Below, in pieces: positions 36,032 through 45,157 of a DNA stretch of 62,500 nucleotides. The translations under genes were made by a program, and so were the position numbers. This DNA is from Mesorhizobium sp. (GTDB lineage Bacteria > Pseudomonadota > Alphaproteobacteria > Rhizobiales > Rhizobiaceae), in assembly GCA_004017535.1 (NCBI GenBank), contig SAJS01000012.1, forward strand, positions 1-62,500. The letters run 5' to 3'. Positions within the stretch are counted from its first letter, which is position 1. The number at the start of each line of letters is the position of its first letter. The notes under the pieces were generated by a model. The model ran no database searches, had not been told where the DNA came from, and saw nothing but the letters and a program-made list of their open reading frames with translations.

Positions 36032-38746
36032 CTATGACACCAGTTCCTTGAAAATACCGCTCCCGGCCAAAAGCGTCTCGTGTGATCCGTCCTCCACCAA
36101 TCGGCCCGAGTCGAAGACGATAACGCGATCGAAAATCATCGCCATTGCCGGATTCGTCACGACGCACACAATTGCCGGCGAACGGCCGTCGCGTCGGGCT
36201 TCCTCGAGCACGTTTTGCAGCACCTTGTCCTGTACACGCTGATCGAGCGCCGACAGCGGCCGATTGAGAATGAGAAAATCGGGCCGCTTGAGCAAGGCTC
36301 GGGCAACATCGAGCTTCTGTCGCTGCCCAGCGGTCAGCCGCCTGCCGCCGGCGCCGACATTGAAGTCCAAACCGACATCCAGCAGTTCGGCATAAAGCCC
36401 CAACTCATCAAAAATATCATAGACGATGGAGCGTATGCGGTCCGGCGCGTCGGGATGGTTGCTACCGAGACGCCCGAACAGGACATTGTCCATGACCGTA
36501 GCCGCGGCAATGTATTTGGCCGGATCGTAGCGTTCGACCGCATTTTGCAGCTCGGGCGGCAGGCCTTCATAGAATCGGTTGCGTGCGGCAACGATCTTGG
36601 TCATCAATTCGTCACCCAGCAGGCCGAAGCGATGCCGAGGCTCGATATAGGCAAAGCTCAGGGTGACGATCATGGCGCGGTCGTTCTCCGAGACCGTCTC
36701 GTAGGGACGGTTCTTGAGCCGTTGCAGCAAGGTTTCGTAGGCGGGTATTTCCTCGGCGCTCATGAAGGCGAGCTGCTGAAAGAACTGGTGATCGGGCGGC
36801 AGATCGGCAAACAGCTCGATCGCTTGTTCGGCGATATTCATGCCCATTTCGTAGAGCGTGCGATCGAGGCCGGCTTGCCTCAGCACGGAAGCAAAATAGG
36901 GATTTGCCGCCAGAGCCTTGTCGGCCAGCTCCGAGCCGGCGGCAGCGCCGAAGAGCAGGTTCTGGCCGATCGTTGCTTCCTTGTTGTAGGCGCCCGGCTC
37001 GAAAGGAACCACCAGTCCGTTTAATCCTTCGTGTTCCAGCCGGGTTCGCAGCGCCGCACGCAGTTCGACGATCCGCCCGGCAAGCTCCGTGTGACGCGTG
37101 AGGTCGGCCGAAGAACGCAAGCCCAGATCCAGAATTTCGCGTGACAGAAGAACCGCGTCGAGCACCTGACGCACGGCGTCAAAGAGGTCGTGCGGGCCGG
37201 TGGCGCCGGCGGCAGCATAGTCAATCCAGTCGCTGTGGATATCAAGGTCGGGGTTGCCCGACCGGCGCGCCTCATGGACGTTCCAGCGGTGCTGGTCCGC
37301 TGCGGCACCGTCATAAGTCACCGATGTCAGCGGCGCATGCTTCAACCCGTAGAGCAGATTATCGCGGAGGCTTGCCTGGAACAGGAAAACATCCGACGAG
37401 GCATAGGACATGCGCCGGCCGGTCACTGCTTCGGGGAGTTCAAGCAGGTCGTCGGCACCCGAAGCGACCCTTCCGCTTTCCGGCCAGTTCAGCCGCGCGA
37501 AGGCCTCTGCAAGCGCCTCCGCTCCACCTGTTGAGGTGCTGACCAGCGCCACCGTCTCGCCGGGCTTGACCTGGAGAGAGACACGGTCGAGGAGCATTGC
37601 ACCGCCATCGTCTGCCATGGAAAGACCGATCGCCGACAGCGGGTTGGTCATCGGACCGGGATCGTCGCTCGCCAGTGCCCCAATTCGCGGCGTGATGAGG
37701 CCCTCGACGGTGAATTGTTCGACGACCTGCTGGTATTTGACCTGGACATCCTGCCGATCCTGATCCCAGTCGATCAGTTCCTTCATCGGTCCGGGCAGGT
37801 CCTTGTAGGCGCCGATCACGGCCACGAGCTGGCCGACGTCCAGCCGCCCCTGGATGACCAGATACCCGCCGACCAAGTAGAACAGAAACGGCGTGATCTG
37901 CGCGAGAAAATTGTTGAGGAACTTCACCATGAATTTCCATTGGTAAAGATCGAAGCGGATCCTGAAGATAAGCCCGAGCCGGTCAGCTATATCGGCGCGC
38001 TCGTAGTTTGACGTATCATGGACGTGAACTGCGCCGATGCCGTCGACGATTTCGCCGACGCGGCCCGATAGCGCGCGCGCTGTCAACTGCCGTTTACGCC
38101 CGAGCACGATCAGCCGCCGCCGCATTCGCGGGATGAGCACGATCTGGATTAAGACGATCACGGCGGCAATCATTCCGAGCCAGAAGTTCTGGACTACGAT
38201 GAACAGCATGGCTGTCACGGCCTGGCCGCCGAGCAGCACCGGCTGCAGGAAAGCATCGCCGATGAAACCACCCAGCGGCTCCACCTCGTCCTTCACCATG
38301 GTTGCCACCTCGGCGGATTTCACGCGCTTGAAATAACGCGGCGGAAACCGCAGCACACGATCGACCAATTCGAAGCGGATACGGCGCAGCATGCGTTCGC
38401 CGAGCCGGCCCTTGTAGGTGTTGATGTAGAATTTGAACAGGCCGTTGATGATGACCAGCAGGAGGAATACAAGGCTCAGGGCAAACAGCGTCGTCATGCG
38501 GTCGAGCTGAAAGCCGGGAAAGAACTGGACCTCTCCGATCAACGGCAGGTTATAGTGTAGCCTCATGAATGGCTGGGTCGCGCCCGGTTGGTCGAAGCCC
38601 TTGCCTTGGATCGGGCCGTTGACGATCAGCTTCGGAAGGTCAAAGGACATGAAATACGGGATCATCGAAAGCAAGACGATAACCAATATCCAGAGCTGCT
38701 GCTTCTTAGTGTGCGTCCAGATATAGCGAGCCAGGCTGGGTTCCAT
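36032..38746 (-). CDS. ABC-exporter-like protein with degenerate, split nucleotide-binding domain
   Basis: 904 aa. Residues 1-330 are an ABC transmembrane domain (WILVIVLLSMIPYFMSFDLP; LVFLLLVIINGLFKFYI; ITPFLFYLVGGYLVI). The NBD is unusual. The Walker A place reads VALVSTSTGGAEALAE (no GxGKS/T lysine), near 400-415. The Q-loop region YASSDVFLFQASLRDNLLYG follows at about 448. Then about 330 extra residues intervene before the signature LTAGQRQKLDVARALL (804) and a Walker B-like FLILNRPLSALD in which the Asp and catalytic Glu are Asn and Arg. The insert contains two more copies of the NLLFG-type motif (595, 755). ATP hydrolysis is unlikely. It is followed by a cNMP-binding gene and an MBL gene. 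Confidence 0.82.
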   Translation of the reverse strand: MEPSLARYIWTHTKKQQLWILVIVLLSMIPYFMSFDLPKLIVNGPIQGKGFDQPGATQPFMRLHYNLPLIGEVQFFPGFQLDRMTTLFALSLVFLLLVIINGLFKFYINTYKGRLGERMLRRIRFELVDRVLRFPPRYFKRVKSAEVATMVKDEVEPLGGFIGDAFLQPVLLGGQAVTAMLFIVVQNFWLGMIAAVIVLIQIVLIPRMRRRLIVLGRKRQLTARALSGRVGEIVDGIGAVHVHDTSNYERADIADRLGLIFRIRFDLYQWKFMVKFLNNFLAQITPFLFYLVGGYLVIQGRLDVGQLVAVIGAYKDLPGPMKELIDWDQDRQDVQVKYQQVVEQFTVEGLITPRIGALASDDPGPMTNPLSAIGLSMADDGGAMLLDRVSLQVKPGETVALVSTSTGGAEALAEAFARLNWPESGRVASGADDLLELPEAVTGRRMSYASSDVFLFQASLRDNLLYGLKHAPLTSVTYDGAAADQHRWNVHEARRSGNPDLDIHSDWIDYAAAGATGPHDLFDAVRQVLDAVLLSREILDLGLRSSADLTRHTELAGRIVELRAALRTRLEHEGLNGLVVPFEPGAYNKEATIGQNLLFGAAAGSELADKALAANPYFASVLRQAGLDRTLYEMGMNIAEQAIELFADLPPDHQFFQQLAFMSAEEIPAYETLLQRLKNRPYETVSENDRAMIVTLSFAYIEPRHRFGLLGDELMTKIVAARNRFYEGLPPELQNAVERYDPAKYIAAATVMDNVLFGRLGSNHPDAPDRIRSIVYDIFDELGLYAELLDVGLDFNVGAGGRRLTAGQRQKLDVARALLKRPDFLILNRPLSALDQRVQDKVLQNVLEEARRDGRSPAIVCVVTNPAMAMIFDRVIVFDSGRLVEDGSHETLLAGSGIFKELVS

Positions 38747-38898
38747 ATGCGACTGAGGACCTTCAGTTTAAAGAACAAAGCATCAGCTGGCGGACGGCGC
38801 ATCGGCAACCATCGCCGGCGACACGTTCGAAGTCTGCGAGGCGGCTTGGCGTGGCAAAATTGCGTTGTGTCGCCCGAAATCCAACGCACAAGGCAAAT

Positions 38899-39573
38899 AT
38901 GATGGATGTCACGCAATCGCGCAATGCCGGCATGAACGCGCAAGAGCAGGCCCTGGACCTCACGCGGGGAATTGCTGCCTATGTCAACCACCCACTCGTG
39001 GCAGGGCTGGCGCGCGTCATCGCCAAACACCCGAAGGCCGACATCGCCAACGCCTTCAACCACAAGCAGGTGGCCTGCAAGATGTGGGCGCTCGACAGGC
39101 TGTTCGAGAGCTGCGGCGGGCGCTTCGCGCGCATATGGGTTCTGGGCGGATGGTACGGCATACTGCCGGCAATGCTTTTCAACGACCCCCGCTTCGATAT
39201 TGCTGCAGTCGATAGCATCGACATCGATCCCGAGGTCGCGCCAGTTGCCCGGACCCTCAACCGGGAAGCCGGCGACCGGTTCCGGGCGCTGACAGCAGAT
39301 ATGTACGCGCTCGACTATGCGGCCGGGCCGTCAGACCTGATAGTCAATACGAGCTGCGAGCACATCGCCGATCTGGGCGCCTGGCTTGCTCTGCTTCCCC
39401 GGGGCTCGAATGTACTGCTGCAATCGAATGACTATTTCAGCGAGCCGACGCACATCAACTGCGTGGCTTCACTTTCAGCTTTCGAAGCAATGGCGGCGCT
39501 ACGGGAGGTGCGGTTCTCGGGTGAACTGCCGACAAAAAAATACACGCGCTTCATGCTGATTGGAACTGTTTAG
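38899..39573 (+). CDS. Class I methyltransferase-like protein
   Basis: 224 aa. The centre has a Rossmann methyltransferase look: ARIWVLGGWYGILPAMLFND (altered motif I with GGWYG in place of GxGxG), FDIAAVDSIDIDPEVAPVAR (acidic residues after beta2), and DLIVNTSCEHIADLGAWLAL (motif IV). SAM binding is plausible but not certain. Start ATG 38899 has AAGG 6 nt upstream; an upstream in-frame codon at 38851 has none. It is divergent from the 904-aa ABC protein across about 150 bp. No partner genes follow. Confidence 0.65.
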   Translation: MMDVTQSRNAGMNAQEQALDLTRGIAAYVNHPLVAGLARVIAKHPKADIANAFNHKQVACKMWALDRLFESCGGRFARIWVLGGWYGILPAMLFNDPRFDIAAVDSIDIDPEVAPVARTLNREAGDRFRALTADMYALDYAAGPSDLIVNTSCEHIADLGAWLALLPRGSNVLLQSNDYFSEPTHINCVASLSAFEAMAALREVRFSGELPTKKYTRFMLIGTV

Positions 39574-40251
39574 TGCGTTTCGCCCCAAAGAGCGTCGCTC
39601 TACCATATGATCGTTAGCAATGACTGGAACGGGCCGGTAGCCGAATGTCGGCTTTCAGATTGGAACGTATGGTCAGCCACCGCTCGCGCGATAATTTGCG
39701 CGACGCGTTTCGCCCCCCTGACCACATCGCCCAATCCAGATGCTACAGGCATTCAGAGCCGGGCGGGCTGCAATCTCCCCGGTAGTTGGCGTAGCGCTGG
39801 AAAACAGCGGCGATGGAGCTTCTAGTGCGCGAAGTTGTTCAAGTCGGGACCTAACTTCTTGAAGCTGCACAACCCGGCTATGCCTCGCACGATGAAACTC
39901 ATCTAGCCGATAGTAAGCTGGTCCTCGTGGTAATAGGGCGCACGCTTCGCTGCGCACTGAGCATCGCCTTATTGGGCCGGAAGAGAATCGACCGCGCCGC
40001 TGCTAAGCGTCGTAGATCTACCTCTTCCATCGGCAGCAGGCCTGGCCAATTTGGCGGCGTCAGCCCAAAGCCGCGCTGCCTGGTCCGCCGCATGTTGAGG
40101 TCCGGATCGATTACTTCGTTGCGTGAAACTCCGCTTTTGCCTTGCGTTCCTTAATCGGAAAAGTGAGATGGGTCGATTGACCGGGATTCGAGAATGCGGA
40201 ACACAATTCGGTGACGCGCCAATAAGCAGAAATCGCAGGAGCTCGATTCTA
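39574..40251. other. No recognisable gene
   Basis: About 680 bp. Short frames on both strands (for example minus 39673-39957 and 39899-40093) have no recognisable domains or ribosome-binding sites. Possible remains of accessory DNA; no IS ends were found. Confidence 0.4.
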
Positions 40252-41175
40252 CTATGGAACTTCAGCGTATCGTATGATGCTCTGATTTTGCACGTTTTCG
40301 ACCAATTCATCCGCACGCGATAAAAGCCGGCGAAGCAAGGGGGAGATATTTGCCTCGTTATATCCAAGCGTGAGATCAACTGTCGGAGGCACTCCTCCCA
40401 GCGCTCTGGCAACAACGTTTGGTGCCAGCATATTTTGCGCATAAAGCGGGACAAGAGTAACTCCGCCCGTGGATGCGACAAGCGACATTGCCGACGATAT
40501 GTTCTCGCCTTCGTATTTTGCCTTGAGCACGATCCCCGTACTCGATGCGTACTCCTGGATGGCAGCTTGTAATACCGGAGACGTTCTCGCCGAACTGACG
40601 TAAATTTCGCGGGCGAGATCTTCCGGCCGAATCTTTTTGCTTGATGCCAAGCGATGGCTCGCCGGCAGCACGGCGAGAAGAGGCTCCTTCGCTAGCAATT
40701 TGAAGGATAAGCCCAAACTCTGTTTCTCGGGACGAAGGAAGGCTAGGTCCAACCTCCCGCGCATTAACGCAAGGGCAAGCTCCGGAGAGGATAGACTACA
40801 CAGCGTGACTTCAGTCTCCGGCGCTTCCTCACGGATCATGCGCAACAGGTGAGGCAACCACGTGACCTCCAGCCCAACCAGAAACCCCATAGCGAGTGCG
40901 GGTCTTTTCGGCTCCGCCGTCCGTCGGGCGCCTTCGATCGCAGCCTCGACTTGCAGAAGTGCCAGCCGAGCATGATCGAGAAACACTTTGCCGGCGGCGG
41001 TGAGCGTCACGCCACGCGGCTGCCGCTCCAGCAGTTTTACACGGATTTCCGTTTCCAGATCACGAATTTGCCTGCTGAGGGAGGGCTGGGAAGTGTGTAG
41101 CCGTCGCTCGGCTGCGGTCAGTAAGCTTCCCTCCTCGGCAACAGCAACAAAATAGCGCAAATGCCTCAGTTCCAT
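40252..41175 (-). CDS. LysR-type transcriptional regulator
   Basis: 307 aa. N-terminal winged helix-turn-helix MELRHLRYFVAVAEEGSLLT, then AERRLHTSQPSLSRQIRDLE, then a type 2 periplasmic-binding-like effector domain (MGFLVGLEVTWLPHLLRMIR; GRLDLAFLRPEKQSLGL; SLVASTGGVTLVPLYAQNML). It is divergent from an alpha/beta hydrolase gene 160 bp away, which is the expected regulatory target. The inducer is unknown. The intergenic region contains an imperfect inverted repeat that could be its binding site. Confidence 0.92.
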   Translation of the reverse strand: MELRHLRYFVAVAEEGSLLTAAERRLHTSQPSLSRQIRDLETEIRVKLLERQPRGVTLTAAGKVFLDHARLALLQVEAAIEGARRTAEPKRPALAMGFLVGLEVTWLPHLLRMIREEAPETEVTLCSLSSPELALALMRGRLDLAFLRPEKQSLGLSFKLLAKEPLLAVLPASHRLASSKKIRPEDLAREIYVSSARTSPVLQAAIQEYASSTGIVLKAKYEGENISSAMSLVASTGGVTLVPLYAQNMLAPNVVARALGGVPPTVDLTLGYNEANISPLLRRLLSRADELVENVQNQSIIRYAEVP

Positions 41176-41185
41176 CAGGTCCTCG

Positions 41186-41204
41186 CTATACCTTTAAGGC
41201 ATAG
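41186..41204. promoter_or_regulatory. Candidate LysR operator (inverted repeat)
   Basis: CTATACCTTTAAGGCATAG: 7-bp arms with one mismatch around a TTTAA centre, containing the T-N11-A arrangement of LysR boxes. It lies 11 bp upstream of the LysR start and about 130 bp before the hydrolase start, a normal place for autoregulation plus activation of the divergent gene. Confidence 0.45.
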
Positions 41205-41336
41205 CTCGAACATACAAGGTATTTGTCTTTGAAAAAAGGGCGATTTAGTTAACGTCGCAATTCGGGGATATAATCAAACACGCCTCGCCGGAGGTATTTC
41301 CAGTCAACTGTGTCCAATTGGAGAAGGAGCGACTCG

Positions 41337-42155
41337 ATGCCTACGATCACAACCGCAGACGGCGTAAACATCTTCTACAAGGACTGGGGCTCAGGCCAGC
41401 CGATCGTATTTAGCCACGGCTGGCCGCTGTCGGCGGACGACTGGGACGCCCAGATGACTTTCTTCCTTCGACACGGCTACCGGGTGATCGCCCACGACCG
41501 GCGCGGCCACGGCCGGTCCGACCAGCCCGGCACCGGCAACGACATGGACCACTGGGTTGCCGACCTGGCGGCACTGACTGAACACCTCAACCTTCGCGAC
41601 GCGATCCATATCGGGCACTCGACAGGTGGCGGCGAGGTGGCTCGCTACGTCGCCCGCTATCAGGAGCGCGTCGCGAAGGCGGTGCTGGTCGCTTCGCTGA
41701 CGCCGAACATGTATCGGAGCGAGAACAACCCCGCCGGTCAACCGCCGGAATGGTTCGAAGCGATCCGGGCAGGCGTGCTGGGCAACCGGGCAGAGTTCTT
41801 CCGTTTCGTCCCTGAGAATCCATTCTACGGCTACAAGCTGGACGGAGCCGAACCTGCGGAGGCAGTGATTGCGAATTGGTGGCGCCAAGGCATGGCCGGC
41901 GGCGCGTTGGCGCACTACGCAACAGTCGACTCCTGGCTCGAAGATTACACCGAAGACCTCAAGAAGATCACCGTGCCGGTGCTGGTGATGCATGGCGAGG
42001 CCGATCAGGTCGTCCCGTTCGCAAGTTCCGTGCCGCGTGCGGTCGACCTGCTCAAGAACGGCTCGCTGAAAACCTACCCCGGCTACCCCCATGGCATGCT
42101 GACCACGCATGCGGATGTCCTCAATCCCGACCTGCTCTCGTTCATCAGATCTTGA
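41337..42155 (+). CDS. Alpha/beta hydrolase, non-heme haloperoxidase/esterase type
   Basis: 272 aa. Oxyanion region FSHGWPLSADDWDAQMTFFL, nucleophile elbow GHSTGG with Ser95, acid in HGEADQVVP near 225, catalytic His in YPHGM near 252. The N-terminus MPTITTADGVNIFYKDWGSG is that of the cofactor-free chloroperoxidase/arylesterase group; physiologically these are usually esterases or perhydrolases. ATG 41337 follows a GGAGAAGGA site. It is controlled presumably by the divergent LysR gene and ends before a strong hairpin at 42200-42226. Confidence 0.92.
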   Translation: MPTITTADGVNIFYKDWGSGQPIVFSHGWPLSADDWDAQMTFFLRHGYRVIAHDRRGHGRSDQPGTGNDMDHWVADLAALTEHLNLRDAIHIGHSTGGGEVARYVARYQERVAKAVLVASLTPNMYRSENNPAGQPPEWFEAIRAGVLGNRAEFFRFVPENPFYGYKLDGAEPAEAVIANWWRQGMAGGALAHYATVDSWLEDYTEDLKKITVPVLVMHGEADQVVPFASSVPRAVDLLKNGSLKTYPGYPHGMLTTHADVLNPDLLSFIRS

Positions 42156-42199
42156 CGACATCGACCGGACCACGACGTCATCAACATCGGACGGAGAAT

Positions 42200-42226
42200 C
42201 TGTCACCCGGCACTGCCGGGTGACAG
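42200..42226 (+). terminator. Hairpin after the hydrolase gene
   Basis: CTGTCACCCGGC-ACT-GCCGGGTGACAG is a perfect 12-bp stem with a 3-nt loop, 44 bp after the stop codon. No T-run follows, so it may act as an RNA-stabilising end or a weak/Rho-assisted terminator. Confidence 0.6.
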
Positions 42227-42637
42227 CTGTTGGTGCTGATACATGAAGCGTTCCCGAACTGTGCTTCCGACAGTGGCAATTTGGCTGATGCGTAGTGAAA
42301 GATGCAATTTGTCGCGCTTAAGTCTTTCGATGCGGTGGCCGATTACTCCACCGGTCGAAATGTCTCGGCGTCTCGGCTTCCGCTAGGAAGTAAGAGCCGG
42401 GGGTTCCCGTCGATTTAATGTCGGAAGGACCACCAGCTTCCAAAGTGCCCGTCATAAGCTCGTCTATCGGCTTCCGGCCTTTAGACTAGGTAAACGCGGG
42501 CTGGCGTTGCCGTCGTATTCGAGTTTTATGGCGCTCAGCTCGATGACAGCTTTTCGGCACTGACCATTGTGTCTGAACGGCTGAAATAAGGCGCGAACTT
42601 GTATTTTGCGACACCACGCCTTGGTGCCCCCAATTTA
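42227..42637. other. No recognisable gene
   Basis: About 410 bp between the hydrolase hairpin and the tRNA-associated repeat. No coding pattern or RNA structure was recognised. Confidence 0.4.
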
Positions 42638-42798
42638 TCCCAACACCAACAACCGGTAACCGTCAACAATAATAGCCGCCCTTAAGGGCGCGGCAAGCCC
42701 CGCTTAGGCGCGCTAAACTGCTTCGCTCCCCGTCCTCACGGCGCCGTGATGCGCCCTCTGGTGCGCTGCGGCGATTGCGTGCCCTTCCAAACGCAAAA

Positions 42799-42823
42799 AC
42801 CGCCCCGGTCGGACCGGGACGGT
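42799..42823 (-). terminator. Copy of the rRNA-operon terminator hairpin
   Basis: ACCGCCCCGGTC-GGACCGGGACGGT type hairpin, followed on the minus strand by a T-run (AAAAA at 42795-42799 on plus). It is nearly identical to the terminator after tRNA-fMet at 59733-59757 and came along with the tRNA fragment. Confidence 0.7.
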
Positions 42824-42842
42824 TATTGATTTATGATAAAAT

Positions 42843-42880
42843 TGGTTGCGGGGACAGGATTTTGAGCCTGTCGAGCCTGC
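42843..42880 (-). pseudogene. tRNA-fMet 3' fragment (relic, island boundary)
   Basis: TGGTTGCGGGGACAGGATTT is identical to the 3' end of the functional tRNA-fMet (encoded CCA, acceptor, half T-arm). It is then joined to a TGAGCCTG-T-CGAGCC piece that corresponds to the anticodon-stem/D-arm side, with the part in between missing. This is a deletion-bearing remnant in the same orientation as the real tRNA. Confidence 0.75.
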
Positions 42881-43200
42881 TTGCGAAATCCGGTCAACAG
42901 ACGAACTCGGTTGCAAGGTATAATGGCGGTAGCGCTCTACCGACCCATCCCCCCAGAATGGAACTTCGATCACGTTTGCACCATTGCGGATCGAGACACC
43001 CAGCGTCCCTTGTTGTGCACGCGCAATTCGAGCGGAGGCCGTACGAAAACTTACGAGAACCCCCAGTCGGCCTCTGATTATGAAATGGTCTGGTGACGGC
43101 TTTGGGGCCGCCTCCTACCTGTCCGGTTTCGGGCGGCAGCATTAGGAAAGCAGACACAGTCGTTGCATGGCAAACCTGCAAAGCAAGCGAGCCTTCATGC
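42881..43200 (-). pseudogene. Degenerate paralogue of the small gene at 52860-53207
   Basis: In one minus frame it reads SRKFSYGLRSNCACTTRD, and after a one-base shift VIEVPFWGDGSVERYRHYTL, aligning with GKFSYSLHCTDGQSRVHMWT and GEFDSVESYRHYSAATEFVC of the 52.9-kb gene. The same sequence context (tRNA-fMet fragment) lies next to both, so the gene is part of the duplicated segment. It is frameshifted here and lacks the N-terminal half similarity. Confidence 0.5.
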
Positions 43201-43228
43201 CTTCAACCCTGACAGGGAACATGAGAGA

Positions 43229-43921
43229 CTAGTCGTTCAGCTTTCCGCCACGGTGTCCCACCGTCATCTTGGATGCGTACATCGTCGGTGAACGCTTGCC
43301 TGGAAGGTTCGCCTCGAGGACGATCTGTTCGACAAAGCCTTGGTTCATCTCCAACTCCACGCATTCGTCGAGCTTATCAACGAGCCAAACCGCGTAGCCT
43401 TCAGGTTCCTTCGCGTCAAATTCCGAATCGTCCGCTGGTATCTTGGGCTCCGGAAACGCCGGGATGATCATTATCTTGGGCTTTGGCAAATCGTAGGTAT
43501 GTCCCTCATAGGCATAACCGACAATTATTCCGCACGACGTTTTCTGTTCGGGAGATGATCCGAGCATGAATGTACTTCCTACCGTGGAAAGGACCGCAGT
43601 TCCAAAGTTCTTCAGGTCGATCTTGAAATGATAAGAGACTTTGATTGGTATTTTTGGAAAGGGAATAATTCCATTTAATATATCTTGGCGACCTTTGTTG
43701 CTGTTATATTTCTCCAACACGTCACGTGCGTTGACACGTTGCTCGTCGGTGATGGATGCCCCAGGCGCGGTTTCGACATACATGCCGGTGTCCCCAAAGG
43801 GTGCTGGCGCACCGGGCACGCTGAGTCCAATTTCCGCCCCCAAGCCATAGAGCCTGACCTGTGTTGCGTTGTAAGCGCCTGATGGAAACGTTAGTGTCGG
43901 TCGGTGATAGTCGTCGCTCAT
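43229..43921 (-). CDS. Hypothetical protein, last gene of the YcaO-TfuA operon
   Basis: 230 aa, family not recognised. It begins MSDDYHRPTLTFPSGAYNAT; AAGGAGCGAGGAA sits directly upstream of ATG 43921, a strong site. The N-terminal third is Gly/Pro/Ala rich (LGAEIGLSVPGAPAPFGDTG), the middle has an amphipathic beta-like region (IPFPKIPIKVSYHFKIDLKN; AVLSTVGSTFMLGSS), and the C-terminus is charged (CVELEMNQGFVEQIVLEANL). There are two cysteines and no signal peptide or TM helix. It follows the metalloprotease gene by 31 bp in the same operon, so it may be a substrate, scaffold or carrier of the YcaO-TfuA pair; this is inference. Confidence 0.7.
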   Translation of the reverse strand: MSDDYHRPTLTFPSGAYNATQVRLYGLGAEIGLSVPGAPAPFGDTGMYVETAPGASITDEQRVNARDVLEKYNSNKGRQDILNGIIPFPKIPIKVSYHFKIDLKNFGTAVLSTVGSTFMLGSSPEQKTSCGIIVGYAYEGHTYDLPKPKIMIIPAFPEPKIPADDSEFDAKEPEGYAVWLVDKLDECVELEMNQGFVEQIVLEANLPGKRSPTMYASKMTVGHRGGKLND

Positions 43922-43952
43922 TTCCTCGCTCCTTTTTGCTGCATCCTTCAGT

Positions 43953-45134
43953 TCATAAGATCTCCCGCCAGCTGAAGTTCTCATCGAATTTTTCCGCGAG
44001 CATCGGCGCGACGCGATCGCTGGCGTCCACCACCAACGCCGCGGCCTTTTCGAACGACAGGTCATCTGCATCGAGGCGCGGCCATGCCTGAGCAAGTGCG
44101 AGGGCCACTTCGTCCCTTGCTCTGATCAGCATGCTCTTGAACATGAAGGGCCGAGCGCGAAAGGCGCGGGAGGTGAAATCCGAGATGCGCTGCATGTCGG
44201 ATTGATCGAGATCCTTGATATCGATCCCCAGCAGCCGCTCGTCGGCCAACCCCTCGTGCACCAGTGCCGCGTGGTAGACGTCGACGATCGTGTCGAACAC
44301 AGCTCCCGTGAATGGCCGTGACCTGTCATGGATTTCCGCCGTCACCTCCGACATGCGGCGTGCGTTGCTGGCGAGGCGGATCTGCCGATCGCCAGTCAAT
44401 TCGGCAATCCGGTTCAATTCATTGAGAACGAGCAGATTGCCGTCGCAGTGCCGCAGCAGCCGGTCCATGCCGCTGTCGAAATTCAGGAAGGACAGGAGCG
44501 AAACCAGATCCGAGCTGGCTTCGTGGAACGGTCCGAAATCGCCTCGAGTGATGCCGCCGGCCGGTGTCCCGAACAGCGAAAACAAGATTGCGTGGCCGAC
44601 CTCATGTGCGATCACATCGAAGTTGAGCGCATAGGGATACTTGCCTCCGTCGATGCCGCGCTCTCGGCCGAATTCCAGATAGCCGTAGCCCGATTGCGCA
44701 TTCTCCCAGTCGACGAAGGGGATGATTTCGAGCCGCTCGTACGTCTCGGCAAAATACCAGACAATCGGTTTGCCGAGGTAGCTTTCCCAGATGTCCAGCA
44801 CGCGGCTGACCGAGGCGAAAGCGTGCGCAGAAAGGAACTGCCGCGAGGTCAGGGAAAGCTGATCGAAATGGCCGTCAAAGCCAGCCTCTGCAGGCGGAAA
44901 GATTTCGCCAACAAACGGTGGCAGATAAGGGTAGTCGTAAGGCTCCTTGTCGAAGAGGGGATCGCGAACGTAAATGCGGTGATCTTCCGGGCCGGAGCGG
45001 ATCAGATCGGGTGGAGTAGAAATCCATACTGTTTCGGGTGTTCCGTAACCCGAAAGGTGAGGGACCTGCGGGTAGACCAGAAACCGCGTTCCCAGCAACC
45101 GATCTTGCGCAACGACACGATCGACCGCGTCCAA
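43953..45134 (-). CDS. Gluzincin-type zinc metalloprotease (M4-like)
   Basis: 393 aa. NFDVIAHEVGHAILFSLFGT gives the HExxH zinc site near 178, and FHEASSDLVSLLSFL about 25 residues later supplies the third ligand Glu and the following Asp, the arrangement of thermolysin-like (M4) and related peptidases. There is no obvious signal peptide, pro-domain or TM helix (the N-terminus MDAVDRVVAQDRLLGTRFLV is soluble), so it seems cytoplasmic. TTG 45134 is the start, with GAGGGGG upstream. It lies 79 bp after tfuA and 31 bp before the 230-aa gene. A role in leader cleavage or maturation of a modified peptide or protein is a reasonable hypothesis. Confidence 0.82.
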   Translation of the reverse strand: MDAVDRVVAQDRLLGTRFLVYPQVPHLSGYGTPETVWISTPPDLIRSGPEDHRIYVRDPLFDKEPYDYPYLPPFVGEIFPPAEAGFDGHFDQLSLTSRQFLSAHAFASVSRVLDIWESYLGKPIVWYFAETYERLEIIPFVDWENAQSGYGYLEFGRERGIDGGKYPYALNFDVIAHEVGHAILFSLFGTPAGGITRGDFGPFHEASSDLVSLLSFLNFDSGMDRLLRHCDGNLLVLNELNRIAELTGDRQIRLASNARRMSEVTAEIHDRSRPFTGAVFDTIVDVYHAALVHEGLADERLLGIDIKDLDQSDMQRISDFTSRAFRARPFMFKSMLIRARDEVALALAQAWPRLDADDLSFEKAAALVVDASDRVAPMLAEKFDENFSWREIL

Positions 45135-45157
45135 TTGCTTGGCCCCCTCTGACGCTA

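Larger units (their letters stand above)
42638..43100. repeat. Segmental direct repeat, left copy (tRNA-fMet 3'-end region)
   Basis: Homologous, with mismatches and indels, to about 52618-53050. Shared landmarks in order: CCCAACACCA, the CCCTCTGGTGCGC stretch, CCAAACGCAAAA, the hairpin, TGATTTATGA, the tRNA 3' fragment, CAACAGACGAACTCGGTTGC and GGCGGTAG. The core part (hairpin to tRNA fragment) is also shared with the genuine tRNA-fMet region at 59728-59796. Confidence 0.75.

Noticed and set aside
43229-43921. 230-aa protein as a classical RiPP precursor
   Set aside because: Length and composition do not fit a leader-core peptide; a protein substrate or accessory role is possible but unproven.
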